A DNA stretch of 64,000 nt from Ancylostoma caninum (taxonomy: Eukaryota; Nematoda; Chromadorea; Rhabditida; Ancylostomatidae): contig JBAJFG010000495.1 in the NCBI GenBank assembly GCA_037903475.1, positions 310,001 to 374,000 of the forward strand, read 5' to 3'. Below the pieces are notes generated by a model. That model was not told where the DNA came from, searched no databases, and saw nothing but the letters and a program-made list of their open reading frames with translations. Positions within the stretch are counted from its first letter, which is position 1, and each line of letters begins with the position of its first letter. The position numbers were made by a program, and so were the translations under genes. Below, piece by piece: positions 1 to 10,563 of this stretch.

Positions 1-376
1 ACCAAAGGACAACCAAAGGACAATCGACAATCAGCTGATCGAATCGATGTATGCTGCCAAGTCGGCCGCGCCGCCTGTAGATTTTGCACCGTCCTCATCG
101 GACTCGTCGTTTCGGATAGAACGTATGTTTCCCTTCATTTCGATTTTTCACTATTGTCTCCAGTCGAATCAGCCAATAGGTCGGCCTTTATAACTGTGGT
201 CGTTATTGAAGGCAAAGTCCCCCCCCCCCGGGCAAACCCTGAGCTAGTATGTTGAGTGACGTGAAATAGGTTTCGCAGTAGAAAAATTTGAAACAAATCA
301 TACTGCGAGAGTTCTACAATGATCCAAACCATGCCTGTTTACATTTATCCATCAAAGCCGATACTGAACACATCTA
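1..376. other. No gene seen; contains a poly-C tract
   Basis: I see no supported coding region in this stretch before the first mariner fragment. It contains an 11-base poly-C run at 219-229. Such G/C homopolymers recur in the window (near 25050, 28745, 28968, 45533, 53281 and 62500). Confidence 0.5.
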
Positions 377-897
377 TTAGGTTGTTGCGAAATTAATTGC
401 CAAAATGGGCCTTTCAGTTCAAAGTGTTGTAACTCGGGTCAAGCATCATTTTTTTCATCAGTTTGGTAACTGTTCGATTTGGCAGGTCCTCCCTGACAAC
501 ACAACTAGGATTGCACGCCTCTACAACAAAAACTGAGACTTTTGGAAGGAAGTTTCATCATGCTTCAGATCCGCAATCTGCTCCTATCGCGGGATTGTAT
601 CTGGAGCTTGGAAAAATCGTATACAGTAGGGTAATGGTCTGGGGAACGAGGGCACTCAGTGAGAACCCCGATGCGTTACTGCATCAGTTTTTGCCGGGTG
701 ACTTTTGGAATGTGTGGCTTAACGCCACTCTGGAGCAGGGGGAAACCAGCTCCTGTTCACCACTGCCGACTACATCCATAGCAGATTTGCGGAATTACAA
801 TACTAGGAATCTGCTGTCAACATTTGACTAGGTTATAGAAGAGTGCAGTCAATCATACCCTTACAGCACCACGAAACTCCTTGCACAACCTCCCTAG
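377..897 (-). mobile_element. Truncated mariner-like element (copy 1)
   Basis: The left end TTAGGTTGTTGCGAAATTAA follows a TA dinucleotide (375-376), the mariner target site and terminal repeat. The next roughly 500 bp match the left half of the full-length element at 4478-5754: both share the AGTTCAAAGTGTTGT block, the TTTTGGAAGG block and the CACAACCTCCCTAG block in the same order. In the full-length copy this half corresponds to the C-terminal part of a transposase on the minus strand, so this fragment carries a degraded transposase end. The opposite terminal repeat is missing, because similarity stops at about 897 exactly where a minisatellite starts. The plus-strand open frame at 463-831 is antisense to the relic and I do not treat it as a gene. 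Confidence 0.85.
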
Positions 898-898
898 C

Positions 899-1515
899 CA
901 GGATACGGCTCCGCAGATGGAAAAAGGGTCCGCCACGGCCCTACAGTGAGAAAATCGCGAGAGCGCTGGTCCACCGATGGAGGAAGGACCCGTCGTAGCC
1001 CAATGGTGTGAAGAACGTCAGGATACGGGTTCACTTTACTCCGATAGTGTTGAGAATGCCAGGATGCGAACCCACCCATGGAGAACGGATCCGGCTTGCC
1101 CTAACTCTGAGGAAGGCGCCAGAATACGGGCGCTCTGATGGAGGAAGGGCCCGCCGCGACCCAGTGGTGTGGATAACACCAGGATACGGGTCCGCCAATG
1201 TAGGATTGGCCCGCTGTGACTCAGTAAAGTGGAAAATACCAAGATACGGTTGCCCGACGGTGAACAGGTTCATTGTGGCCAAACAGTGAAGATGACGCCA
1301 GAATACTGGTCCACCGATGCAAGGCAGCCCGCTGCGGCCCAGTAGTGTAAAAAAACGCTTGGATACGATTTCGCTTTGGTCCAGTAGTGTGGGGAACGGC
1401 AGGATACAGTTCCTCCGATGGAGAACGCGTCTGCGTTCGCCATCGGAGGAACTGTATCCATTCGTAGTGAGGAATACGCACGAATACGCCATACGATGGA
1501 GAACGAACTTCTCAT
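899..1515. repeat. 60-bp minisatellite, about 10-11 diverged units
   Basis: Units begin with CCAGGATACGGGTCC-like sequence and end with CCCAGTAGTGTGGAAAACG-like sequence. Most are 60 bp. Two units (around 1019-1059 and 1360-1400) are 41 bp and share the same internal deletion, which suggests duplication of a multi-unit block. Because 60 is a multiple of three, frames stay open across the array on both strands, for example a 153-codon frame on the minus strand at 1031-1492 with a recurring PYPGV..T.G.RR..PPS theme. I regard these as a by-product of the repeat period, not as a protein gene. Confidence 0.85.
1402..1459. repeat. 58-bp hairpin inside the minisatellite
   Basis: The last clear unit is an inverted repeat. 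GGATACAGTTCCTCCGATGG pairs exactly with CCATCGGAGGAACTGTATCC. A further six paired bases (GAACGC/GCGTTC) lie inside after one mismatch, leaving a four-base GTCT loop. No other unit has the reverse-complement arm, so half a unit was inverted and joined to its neighbour. Confidence 0.9.
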
Positions 1516-1919
1516 ACTCTTACTCAGCTCATAAGAGGGACTTCATGTTTGGGCCCACTTAAAGATTGTTCCTACTTCTTTATCTATTTTCTAGAGAATT
1601 GGGAAGTGCGAAGCTTTTGCACATGTCCCAAGTGGCTGCCCCACCCCACTTTCTAGCATCCCGAAGGGGCGCTAGTCATGTTCTAAAGCGGGGATGGGAT
1701 GTCCTGGGCAATTGTGATGGAGATGTTTCGGGCCGCATTGTTCCTGTTTTTACGGAAAAATCACTCATAAAAAACTCGACAAGAGTAGTGCGATCGGAGT
1801 ATCTGCGCATCGTAAGAAATTAGTTCCAACTTCTCATGGTGTGCCTTCACAGCGAAAAATGTATCAGAATTCTTAAAAGTTTCCTACCATAGATGCTATA
1901 CTATGTCTGGGGAAAATTA
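1516..1919. other. No supported gene
   Basis: An open frame at 1566-1823 (85 codons) lacks recognisable motifs, and I found no splice or family evidence for it. The block around 1620-1740 is GC-richer than its surroundings and could be a repeat remnant, but I could not match it to anything else in the window. Confidence 0.4.
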
Positions 1920-2071
1920 TTGGGTTGGGTAACAAGTTCGCGCGGTTTTTTCTGACTGGGGAGGGAAGGAGCTATATAAATTACTTGCTGTGACTGATTT
2001 CGTCCGTAAAGAAAAAAAAAACTATGATTTCGATTCCCATTGAAAACCTCACGAACTTAATGCCGACCCAA
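1920..2071. mobile_element. 152-bp mariner-type MITE
   Basis: The two ends are inverted: left TTGGGTTGGGTAACAAGTTC, right GAACTTAATGCCGACCCAA. The similarity continues inward (CGCGCGGTTTT against AAAACCTCACG). Both ends are flanked by TA (1918-1919 and 2072-2073), the Tc1/mariner target duplication. The interior is A-rich and non-coding. A further GCGACCCAATA motif near 2667 could be an end of a related, larger or nested element, but I cannot pair it confidently. Confidence 0.7.
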
Positions 2072-2210
2072 TATTAGGCTCTGAAAACTTCATCAAATAT
2101 GTATTGCCCAGAAAATACGTAACATACCTATAGTACTAACATTTAGTTAGTATTAGTAGAGTTAGCGTTTACGTAGTGGTTCTGGTGGAGATGAAGCGGT
2201 AGTGTCGGTA

Positions 2211-2597
2211 TTATAAACTTTTATTGCTCAAAATTCAATGATTAATCGAATAATAAATCAACAACCGGGACAGAACTGTGTTTCCCGTATACAAGGGCAT
2301 TAGACTGGAGCGAATGACATGTCGATAGCGAGATTTTTGATGTGATGTAGGACAAACGTTTAGCGACAATTGAGAGCAGACTTTCATTGGTTTTCATTTC
2401 ATAATCCACAATTTGCTCCATCAACAATCTCTGGAAATTTTTCCTGACAAAAGGCTCATGACGGAAACCATGCCTAGGTGGTGAAAAAGTCACAAAAAAG
2501 AATCTTTTTCGTCAAATCTGCCCAATTTTTCGCGAATTAAGATTATGAACTATTGTTGCTTAAAATTCAATGATTGATCAAATCATAAATAAATACG
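2211..2597. repeat. Pair of ~53-bp direct repeats, 332 bp apart
   Basis: The segment at 2211-2264 (AAAATTCAATGATTAATCGA core) is repeated with changes at 2543-2597 (AAAATTCAATGATTGATCAA core), and both are followed by ATAATAAAT/CATAAATAAAT. The intervening DNA has an 83-codon minus-strand open frame (2242-2493) with no motif I recognise. The pair could be ends of a small retroelement or a local duplication. Confidence 0.6.
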
Positions 2598-4477
2598 AGA
2601 TGCTCCATATTAAAATAATAAAACAATTGGTTTAGAACCACCTCATGGTCGTGGGAATTATGAAGTTAGCGACCCAATACAGAAAGCTACCATCAAAGTC
2701 AGGGTCTCAGGCGAAAATTTTAAGTAGAAATCGAAAAAAAAACGAAGTTTCGATAATTTTCTGCAGAAAATTGACTTTCCTATGAAGTTGAAAATCTTCA
2801 AAATTTATTTGGTTGGTAATTGATAACATTGTACGCGTCGAAAAAGTGCAAATTTCATGGAGGCCATCGAAAAATTCTCCGGAATATTTCCTAGGATTGC
2901 TCTATACATGGCTGGATGCTCAGAGAAAATCTAGTTCCCTTAAAAAAGTAGTGTATGGCAATTTTGGTTATGAACACCACAAGGAGGGATTTCAACTGTG
3001 CGAGAACTGGCCCCTGGGTTCTTCAGGCGGGATCCAATAGGAACGCGGGAAAGCAGTCATCTATGGAGTTTGCTCAGAAGCTATCATCTGTTTGAAGTGT
3101 CAGGAGTGGATTATCTATGAAGGAGTATGTTAGAGAAGCGCAGAAGCATGGGCGGATCGGTGTGCAATGAATTTCGGTGAATCGTTAAGCATGTGCAAGC
3201 ATTGAAGGCGCTAGCGATAGAAATTACAGCTTCTCTCTAACACATATAATTCGTTCGAGTAGGACTGCTAGAAGAATTGTGGCGCAGTTGCAGAATTGTC
3301 TTATAATATTGTCTGTATGTTCTCGGTAATCCGCATACGAGGTTGATAATTGATTTATTGGCTAACGTTCCGGCAAATCGCCTTCTTCAGAGCCTTAAAT
3401 GGGCGATACGAAATGCAACCTATCCGACCAAATGTCTCTTCAACTAAGTTTGAAAAATTCAACGGTCAATCTTCGATCGCTGGCTAATCTGCGTGGCCAA
3501 AAACTGTCTCCTAATATTTGCTAGATTGAAGTATACAGGTTCACAAATTGCTGTGGCTTGAGAGGATAAGGGTATGCCTTGACGTTCCATGGTAATCAAA
3601 TCCAGTAAATAAGATCTAATAAGGAAATCAACAAATAAATGAATCATGGAATCGGCATACTGAAGCTGGATCCCGGCCTGGTCAAGGTGACCAAATTTTG
3701 CCTTTGAGATACATATTTTCCAAAAAATATGCTTCAATTTGGTTCATCCTCACTGAGATCCGAACCTAAATGAGTCCCGGTATTCCTTGTTGAATTAATT
3801 GAAATATTTAGATAAAATTTATTTTATTACATACGTTCAGTCTCGAGAGCCAAAATTAGCCTTGTTTAACATTCAGTGATCCACACAAGGATCATGTTTT
3901 TTTTAAGGGAGACTTGCCATTAAAAGAAGAGAACACAGGACAAAGATAATTGAAAATTTTCTTCTTTTTTTCTACCAGCTAAGAGTTGTTTGGATGTTGT
4001 TAGCCGTAGTTGCATTCATCTAAGATAATGAAGGCCATGAAAGAATATGAATGAGAGAAGCTAGTGTCGCAGTAAACATTTGGTTTAATAGCTAATCCAC
4101 AAACAATAGACTTAATTCAGTTCTCTTGCAATGATCAGCTCCAAGAGAAGCAATTCAGGAATCCCGCTGGAATCTAAGAAATGTCGGCGAGTAGTGAGCG
4201 AGCGAGGCGTCAGTGACCAATAGAAATTGGGTAAACCCTTGAGAGATTTTCTAGTGAAAATTGCTCGCAAGCTAAATGCGGCGGAAAAATCTAGGGGAAA
4301 CAGTCAACATTTATCACAATATTTTCAAACTTACTAATGGAAACCGACCAAAAGGGAGTAGTTTGCCCTGTGGTTTCGCCTACCTGACTTTGAAACTACG
4401 TCATTTTTTAACAGAGTGTCTAGAGTTTAGTTGTAGAGAGGTGGGACTAAGAAGAAGTAGTATTGACGCTGTTTCTA
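2598..4477. other. Gene-poor stretch with one ribozyme-like motif
   Basis: No supported gene. The stretch holds the hammerhead-like motif at 3360-3394 (own entry), T-runs near 3897-3904 and scattered short frames with no family signature. Confidence 0.4.
3360..3394 (-). ncRNA. Degenerate hammerhead-ribozyme-like motif A
   Basis: Read on the minus strand the segment contains CTGAAGA, then GGCGATTTGCC, then GGAAC followed by GTTAGCC. The order resembles the hammerhead catalytic core: CUGAUGA, a short stem II, then GAAAC. Both conserved boxes carry a substitution, so it is probably inactive. Similar motifs are known from Penelope-like retroelements and retrozymes of animals. Three more candidates occur at 7543-7578, 9983-10017 and 10528-10563. 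Confidence 0.35.
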
Positions 4478-5754
4478 TTAGGTTGTTGCGAAATTAATTG
4501 CCGAAATGGACACACCAGTTCAAAGTGTTGTGTCTCGACTCAAAAACAATTTTTTCTATCGCTTTAGCAACTGTTCAATTCAGTAGATCCTCTCCGACAA
4601 TTCTATGAGGATTGCATGCCTCCAATACTAAAACTGAGATCACAAGGGTCCGCAAACTTTTGGAAGGCGATTTCAGCATGCTCCAGATCAGCAATCTGCT
4701 GCTGTCGCAAGATTGCATCTGGAGCTCGGAAAAACAAAAACGTACAGTGGGGTAATGGTCTGAGGAATGAGGTCAATGAGTGAGATCCTTGATGCCTTAC
4801 TGCATCAGTTTTGTCGTGTAAATTTTGGAGAGTAAGGCTTAACGTTACTTTGGAAAAGGGGGAAATCAGTTTTTGTTCGCCACTGCCGACCACATCTATA
4901 GAAGATTTGCTGCTATCAACTCGAAATTACAATACCAGGACACCGATGATAGTGCTTGACTAGCTTGGAGAAGACTGCAATGGATCACAATTTTACAGAA
5001 TCACCACACTCCTGACACAACCTCCCTAGTGCGAAGACTTGATTTAGAAAAAGTTGGAGATGGGAGGAAGTGTCTACCGAAACGAATTCACGTTTCTTTT
5101 TATCGCACATGAACCGAGCTCCACTGATAGCTGTTAGGCGGTGTAGAAATGGGTAGTTTTTGAGGCGAGAAATTAAGTTAGAAAAGATGACACAGCGGGT
5201 GAGACGCTGGTCATCTGTCAGATCGTGGGGTGTTCACTTCAGCACCTTTCTTGTCATGTCGATTGAAGTCAAATGTTTTGAAACTGTAGCATAGTGAGCC
5301 CCCATCCCTGCCCTCAAAGTCCAAATGGTTGGACCCGATTCCGGATTCCGGATTAGGTTCCGCGTCTCTTCTCAACGCTTGATCGTCAGAGAACAACCTG
5401 TGGTCACGACCGTGGTTGCTTTGGGGATCAAAATCGACGGAAAACCCATTTGGAAGGCGATTCGAAGCCAAAACAAATGCAAGATTACCGCATGCAACCG
5501 AAAAAGAGTGATCGAGTTTGAAGTCATGAACCATAATAATCACCCGAAAATCACGTCGGCTCATAATTTGTTCGCGACTTCACAAAAACCCTCAGAAAAG
5601 AGCTAGCCAGAATATTCAAGAAGCATTCGAAAGAGGAGGAAAATCCCTATCAGGAGGTCACATAAATTGTGCTGAATTTGCTCAAATCGGGCAGAAGAGA
5701 AAGGTTGAAGTGAGCATACCCCAAAATGTTAATTAATTTCGCAACAACCCCCAA
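4478..5754 (-). mobile_element. Full-length mariner relic (copy 2)
   Basis: The left end TTAGGTTGTTGCGAAATTAA follows TA at 4476-4477. The right end TTAATTTCGCAACAACC is its inverted partner, with some damage in the last bases. The length of about 1277 bp is typical of mariner elements. A broken transposase frame lies on the minus strand (separate entry), so the 5' end of the element is on the right. The left half is shared with the truncated copy at 377-897. Confidence 0.9.
4560..5560 (-). pseudogene. Mariner transposase pseudogene
   Basis: Mariner transposases bind the terminal repeats and cut and paste the element through a D,D34D catalytic domain in the nucleus. On the minus strand an N-terminal stretch beginning MSRRDFRVII (about 5562) resembles the family's first helix. 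A middle stretch near 5220-5110 reads LTDDQRLTRCV then NYPFLHRL, like the family's linker and first catalytic block. A C-terminal stretch near 4735-4660 reads ILRQQQIADLEHAEIAFQKF, like the region after the last catalytic aspartate. The frame changes several times and stops interrupt it, and I cannot find an intact catalytic triad. The element is dead. The subfamily is not determined, and the assignment rests on recognition by eye. Confidence 0.8.
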
Positions 5755-5766
5755 TCTGTACGATTA

Positions 5767-6394
5767 CAGGGTGCGCCATATTCTTGCGCATATTCAACGT
5801 AATGGCATGACCTCCACAGCCGCGCTAAACCAACACAATAGCATATAACATAACAGATTAGTAATATGTCGCTATCGGCTTTGTAACAGGTCGAAGTAGG
5901 GTGGGAGCGGAACGGAGCATCGATGTCATCTTATAACAGGAGCCACTCCTCAGAATAAAATGGTTCTATTTTGATCAGAACAGTGTAGATGTAAAAAGCA
6001 TCGAAAATTCCTGGAGCAAGGATGGAATCCTGTTTTCTTTCTTCCTTCAGAATCTTTAATATGTATGGGGATAGGGGGCCAACAATCGATATACGATTAC
6101 GATACGATTCCTGTGGAAACGTCAAAAGACCCTGACGTTGCACAGGAGGGCACAATTCTGAGAGGAACGGTGTAGGTTCCATGTGTGTTGGTCCGTTGGA
6201 TCGTGAGATATAAGCGATTATCAACAGACACACAAACAGATGTGTTTCACTATATAGTGATATTCCCGATCTGTTTGGTTATTTGAGTTGCTATTGAGTT
6301 GGCTTAGCGGGACCATAAAGGTGATACCATTACGTTGAATCCCGCTGCTGAGGTGGTCCTAAATATGGTGTGCAAGAACTTATGGTGCACCATA
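5767..6394 (-). mobile_element. Long-TIR Tc1-like non-autonomous element, copy 1
   Basis: The left end (CAGGGTGCGCCATATTCTTG, after TA) is inverted at the right (CAAGAACTTATGGTGCACCA). The inverted similarity continues inward through TTCAACGTAATGGCAT and CAATAGCA, with about 30 bp missing on the left arm. CAGGG ends next to TA suggest a Tc1-like family. The interior, read on the minus strand, matches copy 2 at 22176-23094, including a peptide-level match AFYIY...IEPFYSEEWLL against AFYIY...IEHLCSEELL. Confidence 0.8.
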
Positions 6395-7253
6395 TACTTT
6401 TTCTTAAGGCACCATGCTGTGATTGAAGAAGGCTTGAACGATATAACCGAGAAAAGGTATAGTCCGGGAAATAGAAAATTGAGCCAATCGATTTCTGTGA
6501 AAGGTAATACTCAACAAATTCGCGATTCTAATCAGTAATGGGATTTATGAAGTGATTCCTAAGCAAATCTGTGAGGGTTAGCGCTATCGGTTATCGCATA
6601 TACTACATGACGTTGGGAGACGCTGGACGAGAACGTTGATTTGCTAGACCGGTTAATCTGGGATGCGTGCATGAAACCTGGGCCTGCTTATGTATGTACA
6701 GTGGAAATCTATTTTGTTCCTTTTTTTTTCATGATGAATACACACTAAACTCTGTTAATCTTGTGTCACATCGGTTTCGGTAGGAAATCGTATAAACGTC
6801 ACAATAATCGATCCGGGGTTATGTTATGTTATGTTATGTTATATGGTTTGATGAAGCTGGAATGGTAAGAATGTACTGATAGTAGAAGATGACACCGTGT
6901 ATGAGGGCGGGTTGAAAAGTTTCCAAGAATGACAAATGAAAACAAAACAAATCAGGCCCAGTTCTTGAATTATTTTTCAGCCCAATCCTGTGGAAGCTCA
7001 ACATATTTATGTTAATCTCTCTTATGCCTTTTATTTTTCATCTGTTAAAGGATTTTTCGAGGTCCTCAAAACAAGCTCATTCTGCCCACACTAATTGCTT
7101 GTTCGACCTGGATTTCTTTCTAAACAGTATGGTTATGAGCTCTGAGGAAAGACACAGAAGTAAGGAAGCCAGTGCTAAGAAAAGATCCTCCTTCTTTATT
7201 TGTTCAAATTTTTGCCTAGCGCCTGGAATACAAATGTGCTGTCATACAGTTGA
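6395..7253. repeat. Gene-poor stretch with (TTATG)n microsatellite
   Basis: Positions 6819-6842 hold four to five tandem TTATG units. I see no supported gene. A TTTTTCAG acceptor-like site at about 6974-6981 is followed by a short open frame, but no good donor closes an exon there. Confidence 0.6.
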
Positions 7254-7335
7254 GAAAAAGTCTAAGTATGGAGGAGAAAAAAAAAACGTTGCGGAGATGC
7301 AACGTTTTTTTCTCCTCCATACTTAGACTTTTTTC
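7254..7335. repeat. Near-perfect hairpin, ~37-bp stem
   Basis: Left arm AAAGTCTAAGTATGGAGGAG followed by an A-run and CGTTGC. Right arm GCAACG followed by a T-run and CTCCTCCATACTTAGACTTT. The loop is GGAGAT. The only difference is the homopolymer length (10 A against 7 T). It resembles a very young snap-back duplication; a small-RNA precursor is an alternative. Confidence 0.9.
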
Positions 7336-7542
7336 CGTGAATTGACATTTCTCGTGCTTAAAAAGAGAAAATATTCGTTACTGGCTAACGATGAATTTGC
7401 TGACAATGGACGAATTTCGTGTGGTAAGAGCAAAAACAGATGCTAACACTAATCCATCACAATGAAGGGTCCTTCTCGTTTGTGGACCAATTCATAGGAT
7501 CCAGTGTGTTTCGATTACATTTCTGTGCTGATCTTTATTTCC

Positions 7543-7578
7543 AGTCCAACGTTTCGGCTTCAAATTCTTCCCTTTCAG
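7543..7578 (-). ncRNA. Degenerate hammerhead-ribozyme-like motif B
   Basis: The minus strand reads CTGAAAGGGAAG, then GAAGCCGAAACGTTGGAC. The GCCGAAACGTT box is well conserved, but the CUGAUGA box is degraded and stem II pairs poorly. It is listed because it shares the GAAACGTT box with three other loci. Confidence 0.25.
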
Positions 7579-9042
7579 TTGACAACTTCAAATTTTTCGC
7601 TGTGCACGTCTTTTGAAAAGATTTTTCGGAATTAATTTATCTCATGGATAAGAACTATTTGCTCATAGAAGATGCCCAAAGGATTCTCACTTCAGTGCAC
7701 ATTCACGTGCTGTCAGGTAAATCCATATGAAGTAATTCATCCACTATTTCTCATGTGCTAGTCTTTTTTGAGGTCCTGCACATGGCTCACTATTTATTTT
7801 TTCCGTCTAGTGGAAGGAACGAAACGGAGATTAGGGACTTTTGTTTTTGTTTTTGTTCATGTTTATTACTCTTTTGCACCTGTGTTCGATTAGCCAAACC
7901 CAGAAACTAAGAGTGAAAAATCAAGATCAAGGCAAGGAGGCTTCAAAGTCAGCACCAAAACACAATTTGTTGTGCTTGCCATTTTCCCCTTCACTTCTTC
8001 GCATTCACCTCTAAATGAGTAAATTTAAAAATGTAAGATCTGTGAAAAGCATGCTTTCTGTCAGATCGAATTGGAATTTGTTGTTAGTGCATATGGAAGA
8101 TCTTCCAACATAAAAGCATAGAAACAGCTGGAAGAGAGCGACTTTCTGGTGGTCATTCCGTAAACTTTTCAACCCACCTTCATATCTATGTGGGGAAGAT
8201 GCACGAGAAATGGCTAAATCATAAAAAATTGCTCTAAATTCCCTAGTAATGCGCGGAGGCGTAATATTTCCACAATGTCTATTTTTCTTTATTGCTTCAA
8301 GTGCTCCACGGCTTTATGCTGAGCTTACGCTTGAGAGCTCGGTACGAAACAGAAGTTGAGCCACTGCTTTGGTTTTGATTTTTATTTACGATTTTGCTGT
8401 CTTGGAAGTCAAGTCATCGGTTAAGGAAACACTACTTCGGCTGGTAATGGGGTGATAGTCATGCCCCCTACACTTTTTGATCACAATCTGCAGCCGCAGT
8501 GCACCTTTGGGATGTGCTCTGATAAGTAAATAAATAAACAAATAACAAATAAATTAAGCATGAATTCTTTAATTCTGTAGAGCGGAATAAATCGTGCGCT
8601 ACCAGAATTTATATAGGAGAATAAAATACAGCCAAAGAGATTCAGTGAGAATTATCGAGAACTAATTATCATTGAGTCTCTTCTCTGCATTCATTTTATC
8701 CTTTGATATAAATCGTGGTAGCCCGCAAAATTATCCTAGACACAGATAAAAGTCGGCCATCTTTTTTGCGTTGTTTTCATCACCAGCAGCTTACAGATGC
8801 AGCTCCAGAGATGCAAAATAGGCGCAACAATCGGGCTGTTTCACCATCGATCCATAGACAGAGTGGAAGTCGTGACGGAAAATGTCAGACTTTGGTCTCT
8901 GCCAGCAAGCGCACCGTTATCCTTCTTATTGTTGGAATGAAAACAAAAAGAAAGTCCAAGGGGTCAAATAGGGTGCGGAAAGAGACGAATAAGAGAGATC
9001 CTCAGACGTATCTCATGACTCCGTTTCCTTATTTAACACATT
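7579..9042. other. No supported gene; retroelement-like tail
   Basis: Positions 8526-8556 hold AAGTAAATAAATAAACAAAT-type sequence after TGTGCTCTGAT. This matches the tail style seen at 18650, 53845, 57240, 60890 and 61951. The 147-codon open frame at 8715-9158 has no motif I recognise and overlaps a repeat at its end. Confidence 0.4.
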
Positions 9043-9520
9043 CGCGACAGTGTGCTCAACCGGTTGACACGCGTGGTACGATGCATGGGACTACAGGCTC
9101 TTTTCAGAGCTATATTTTATGTGAAGAAGTCATATTTACCAAGCTCCTATGTACATAGTTGTATACTAACAAATATTCAAGTGTTCTACACCCACACTGC
9201 ACAATAGATCTTCCCCCAGACTTTTCTAACACGTGGCTGAAAAGTATTACAACAAAAAGAACGGTACATATGAAAAAAAGACTTCAATCAATATAAAGTG
9301 AATGAACTAGAAGCACTTGGAAACACTCTTGACGGTCACAAAAGAGAAAATAATTTGTCTCAGATTTGCCCAAATTCGGAGTCTTATACGGCAGAGGAAA
9401 AATGCCTACCACGTGGGACCACGTGCCCAAGCGGTTGAGCCACGAGACGCATGCGCGTTCAGGTGCGTGTGTTCCACGTGACGCACCATGCCAAAAGCGT
9501 AAGTCGCGAATGCGTTGACT
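9043..9520 (-). repeat. Inverted pair with tRNA-like (SINE-like) sequence
   Basis: On the minus strand around 9445-9405 the sequence CGTGGCTCAACCGCTTGGGC resembles a tRNA A box. About 50 bp downstream, ACTCCGAATTTGGGC is a weak B-box match. A diverged copy of the A-box part (GTGCTCAACCGGTTGACACG) lies on the plus strand at about 9052-9071. This fits a tRNA-derived SINE or a MITE with inverted ends. No complete cloverleaf can be drawn, so it is not called a tRNA gene. Confidence 0.3.
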
Positions 9521-10563
9521 ATCCGACCATACATAGTTCAACTGTTGATCTTTCTAATCAGCAGAGAGGCGAGAGTTTACTATTGTGCACTCGGACTTGA
9601 GGCTTTATAAAAAAGCGGTATCATCTTCGACAAATGATTGTATGGATGGATTGCAGTGCTACTGCGCCCTCAGATGAAAATTCTTTTTGCCCTTTTAGTA
9701 ATTCTCAGAGGAGTGTGAACGTCCGACCTTCTTTGAATCTGTTCCAAGACCGTTACGGGTTTTGATCTACGGGATCAGGCGCAGGGCACCCTACTTACTA
9801 GTAGCGGCGCACCTATTCAACGCGGCGGTACCCTTACATTGCGGCTAAAAGGCTATCTAGGTATTAACGGGTTTTACTCGTCTAATCTCTTTTTTTTTTC
9901 GCTTTTACTCTCATGTTGAATTATAACTTATAGGCTGATTGGGCGTTCGGGAGAATATATTACATCTGGTTTTGACTTTCCAGGCTCTAGCAAAGGCGAC
10001 GACGCCAAAACGTTAGCTGGGAAAAAGAACTGAAAATCCTGGTTTACTGCTTAAGTTATTCGAGAGAATTCTTAGAGGGTTCTGTTGAAGGTGTGAAGTA
10101 GTCGCACAAACCTTATGTGGCTAGCACATCCTACTTTTGAGCATCCCGCAAAAACAGGCAAATGATAAAGAAGTTGATGAAAAATGTAAGCAAGATCTGC
10201 ACTTGCGCCACCCACCTTTTTTCGCGGATATTTCAGCATATTCATAGAGTAGGAGCGACAATCAGAATTCTGAGCGCTTCTTCGAACAAATAAGCGAACA
10301 GCTGATAGAATATACAATGGCGTTCGATAACCCATTGAAATGCAAGCAGAAATTTTTACGACAAAAATGCAATGTATCGACACCCGCCGTTATGGAAAAT
10401 GTTCGTTCTTATCACTATCCTTCTACCTGTTCCTGGTATAGAAATAACATGAAGATTTCCTTCTTTTTATACTATGCTTTGTATGCTGCTACTACCTCCA
10501 GGTTTTTTGGTGGAACTCGCTTATTAGGGCCTGACGTTTCGACTTAAACGTCTTCCTCGGACA
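9521..10563. other. Unclassified repeat-like stretch with two ribozyme-like motifs
   Basis: The block at 9770-9840 is GC-richer (CGGCGCACC, CGCGGCGGTACC) without a coding frame. At 9983-10017 (plus) the order is CTCTAGCAA, GGCGACGACGCC, AAAACGTTAGC. At 10528-10563 (minus) it is CCGAGGAAGAC, GTTTAA, GTCGAAACGTCAGG. Both look like decayed hammerhead motifs about 0.5 kb apart in opposite orientation, possibly marking a dead Penelope-like element or retrozyme. Confidence 0.35.

Noticed and set aside
463..831. 122-codon plus-strand open frame
   Set aside because: It lies antisense to a mariner transposase relic; the homologous region in the full-length copy shows the coding strand is minus.
8715..9158. 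147-codon plus-strand open frame
   Set aside because: No motif, no splice or family support, and its end overlaps an inverted tRNA-like repeat.
9405..9445. tRNA gene
   Set aside because: The A box is good, but the B box is weak and no cloverleaf or anticodon arm can be drawn; reported only as SINE-like.
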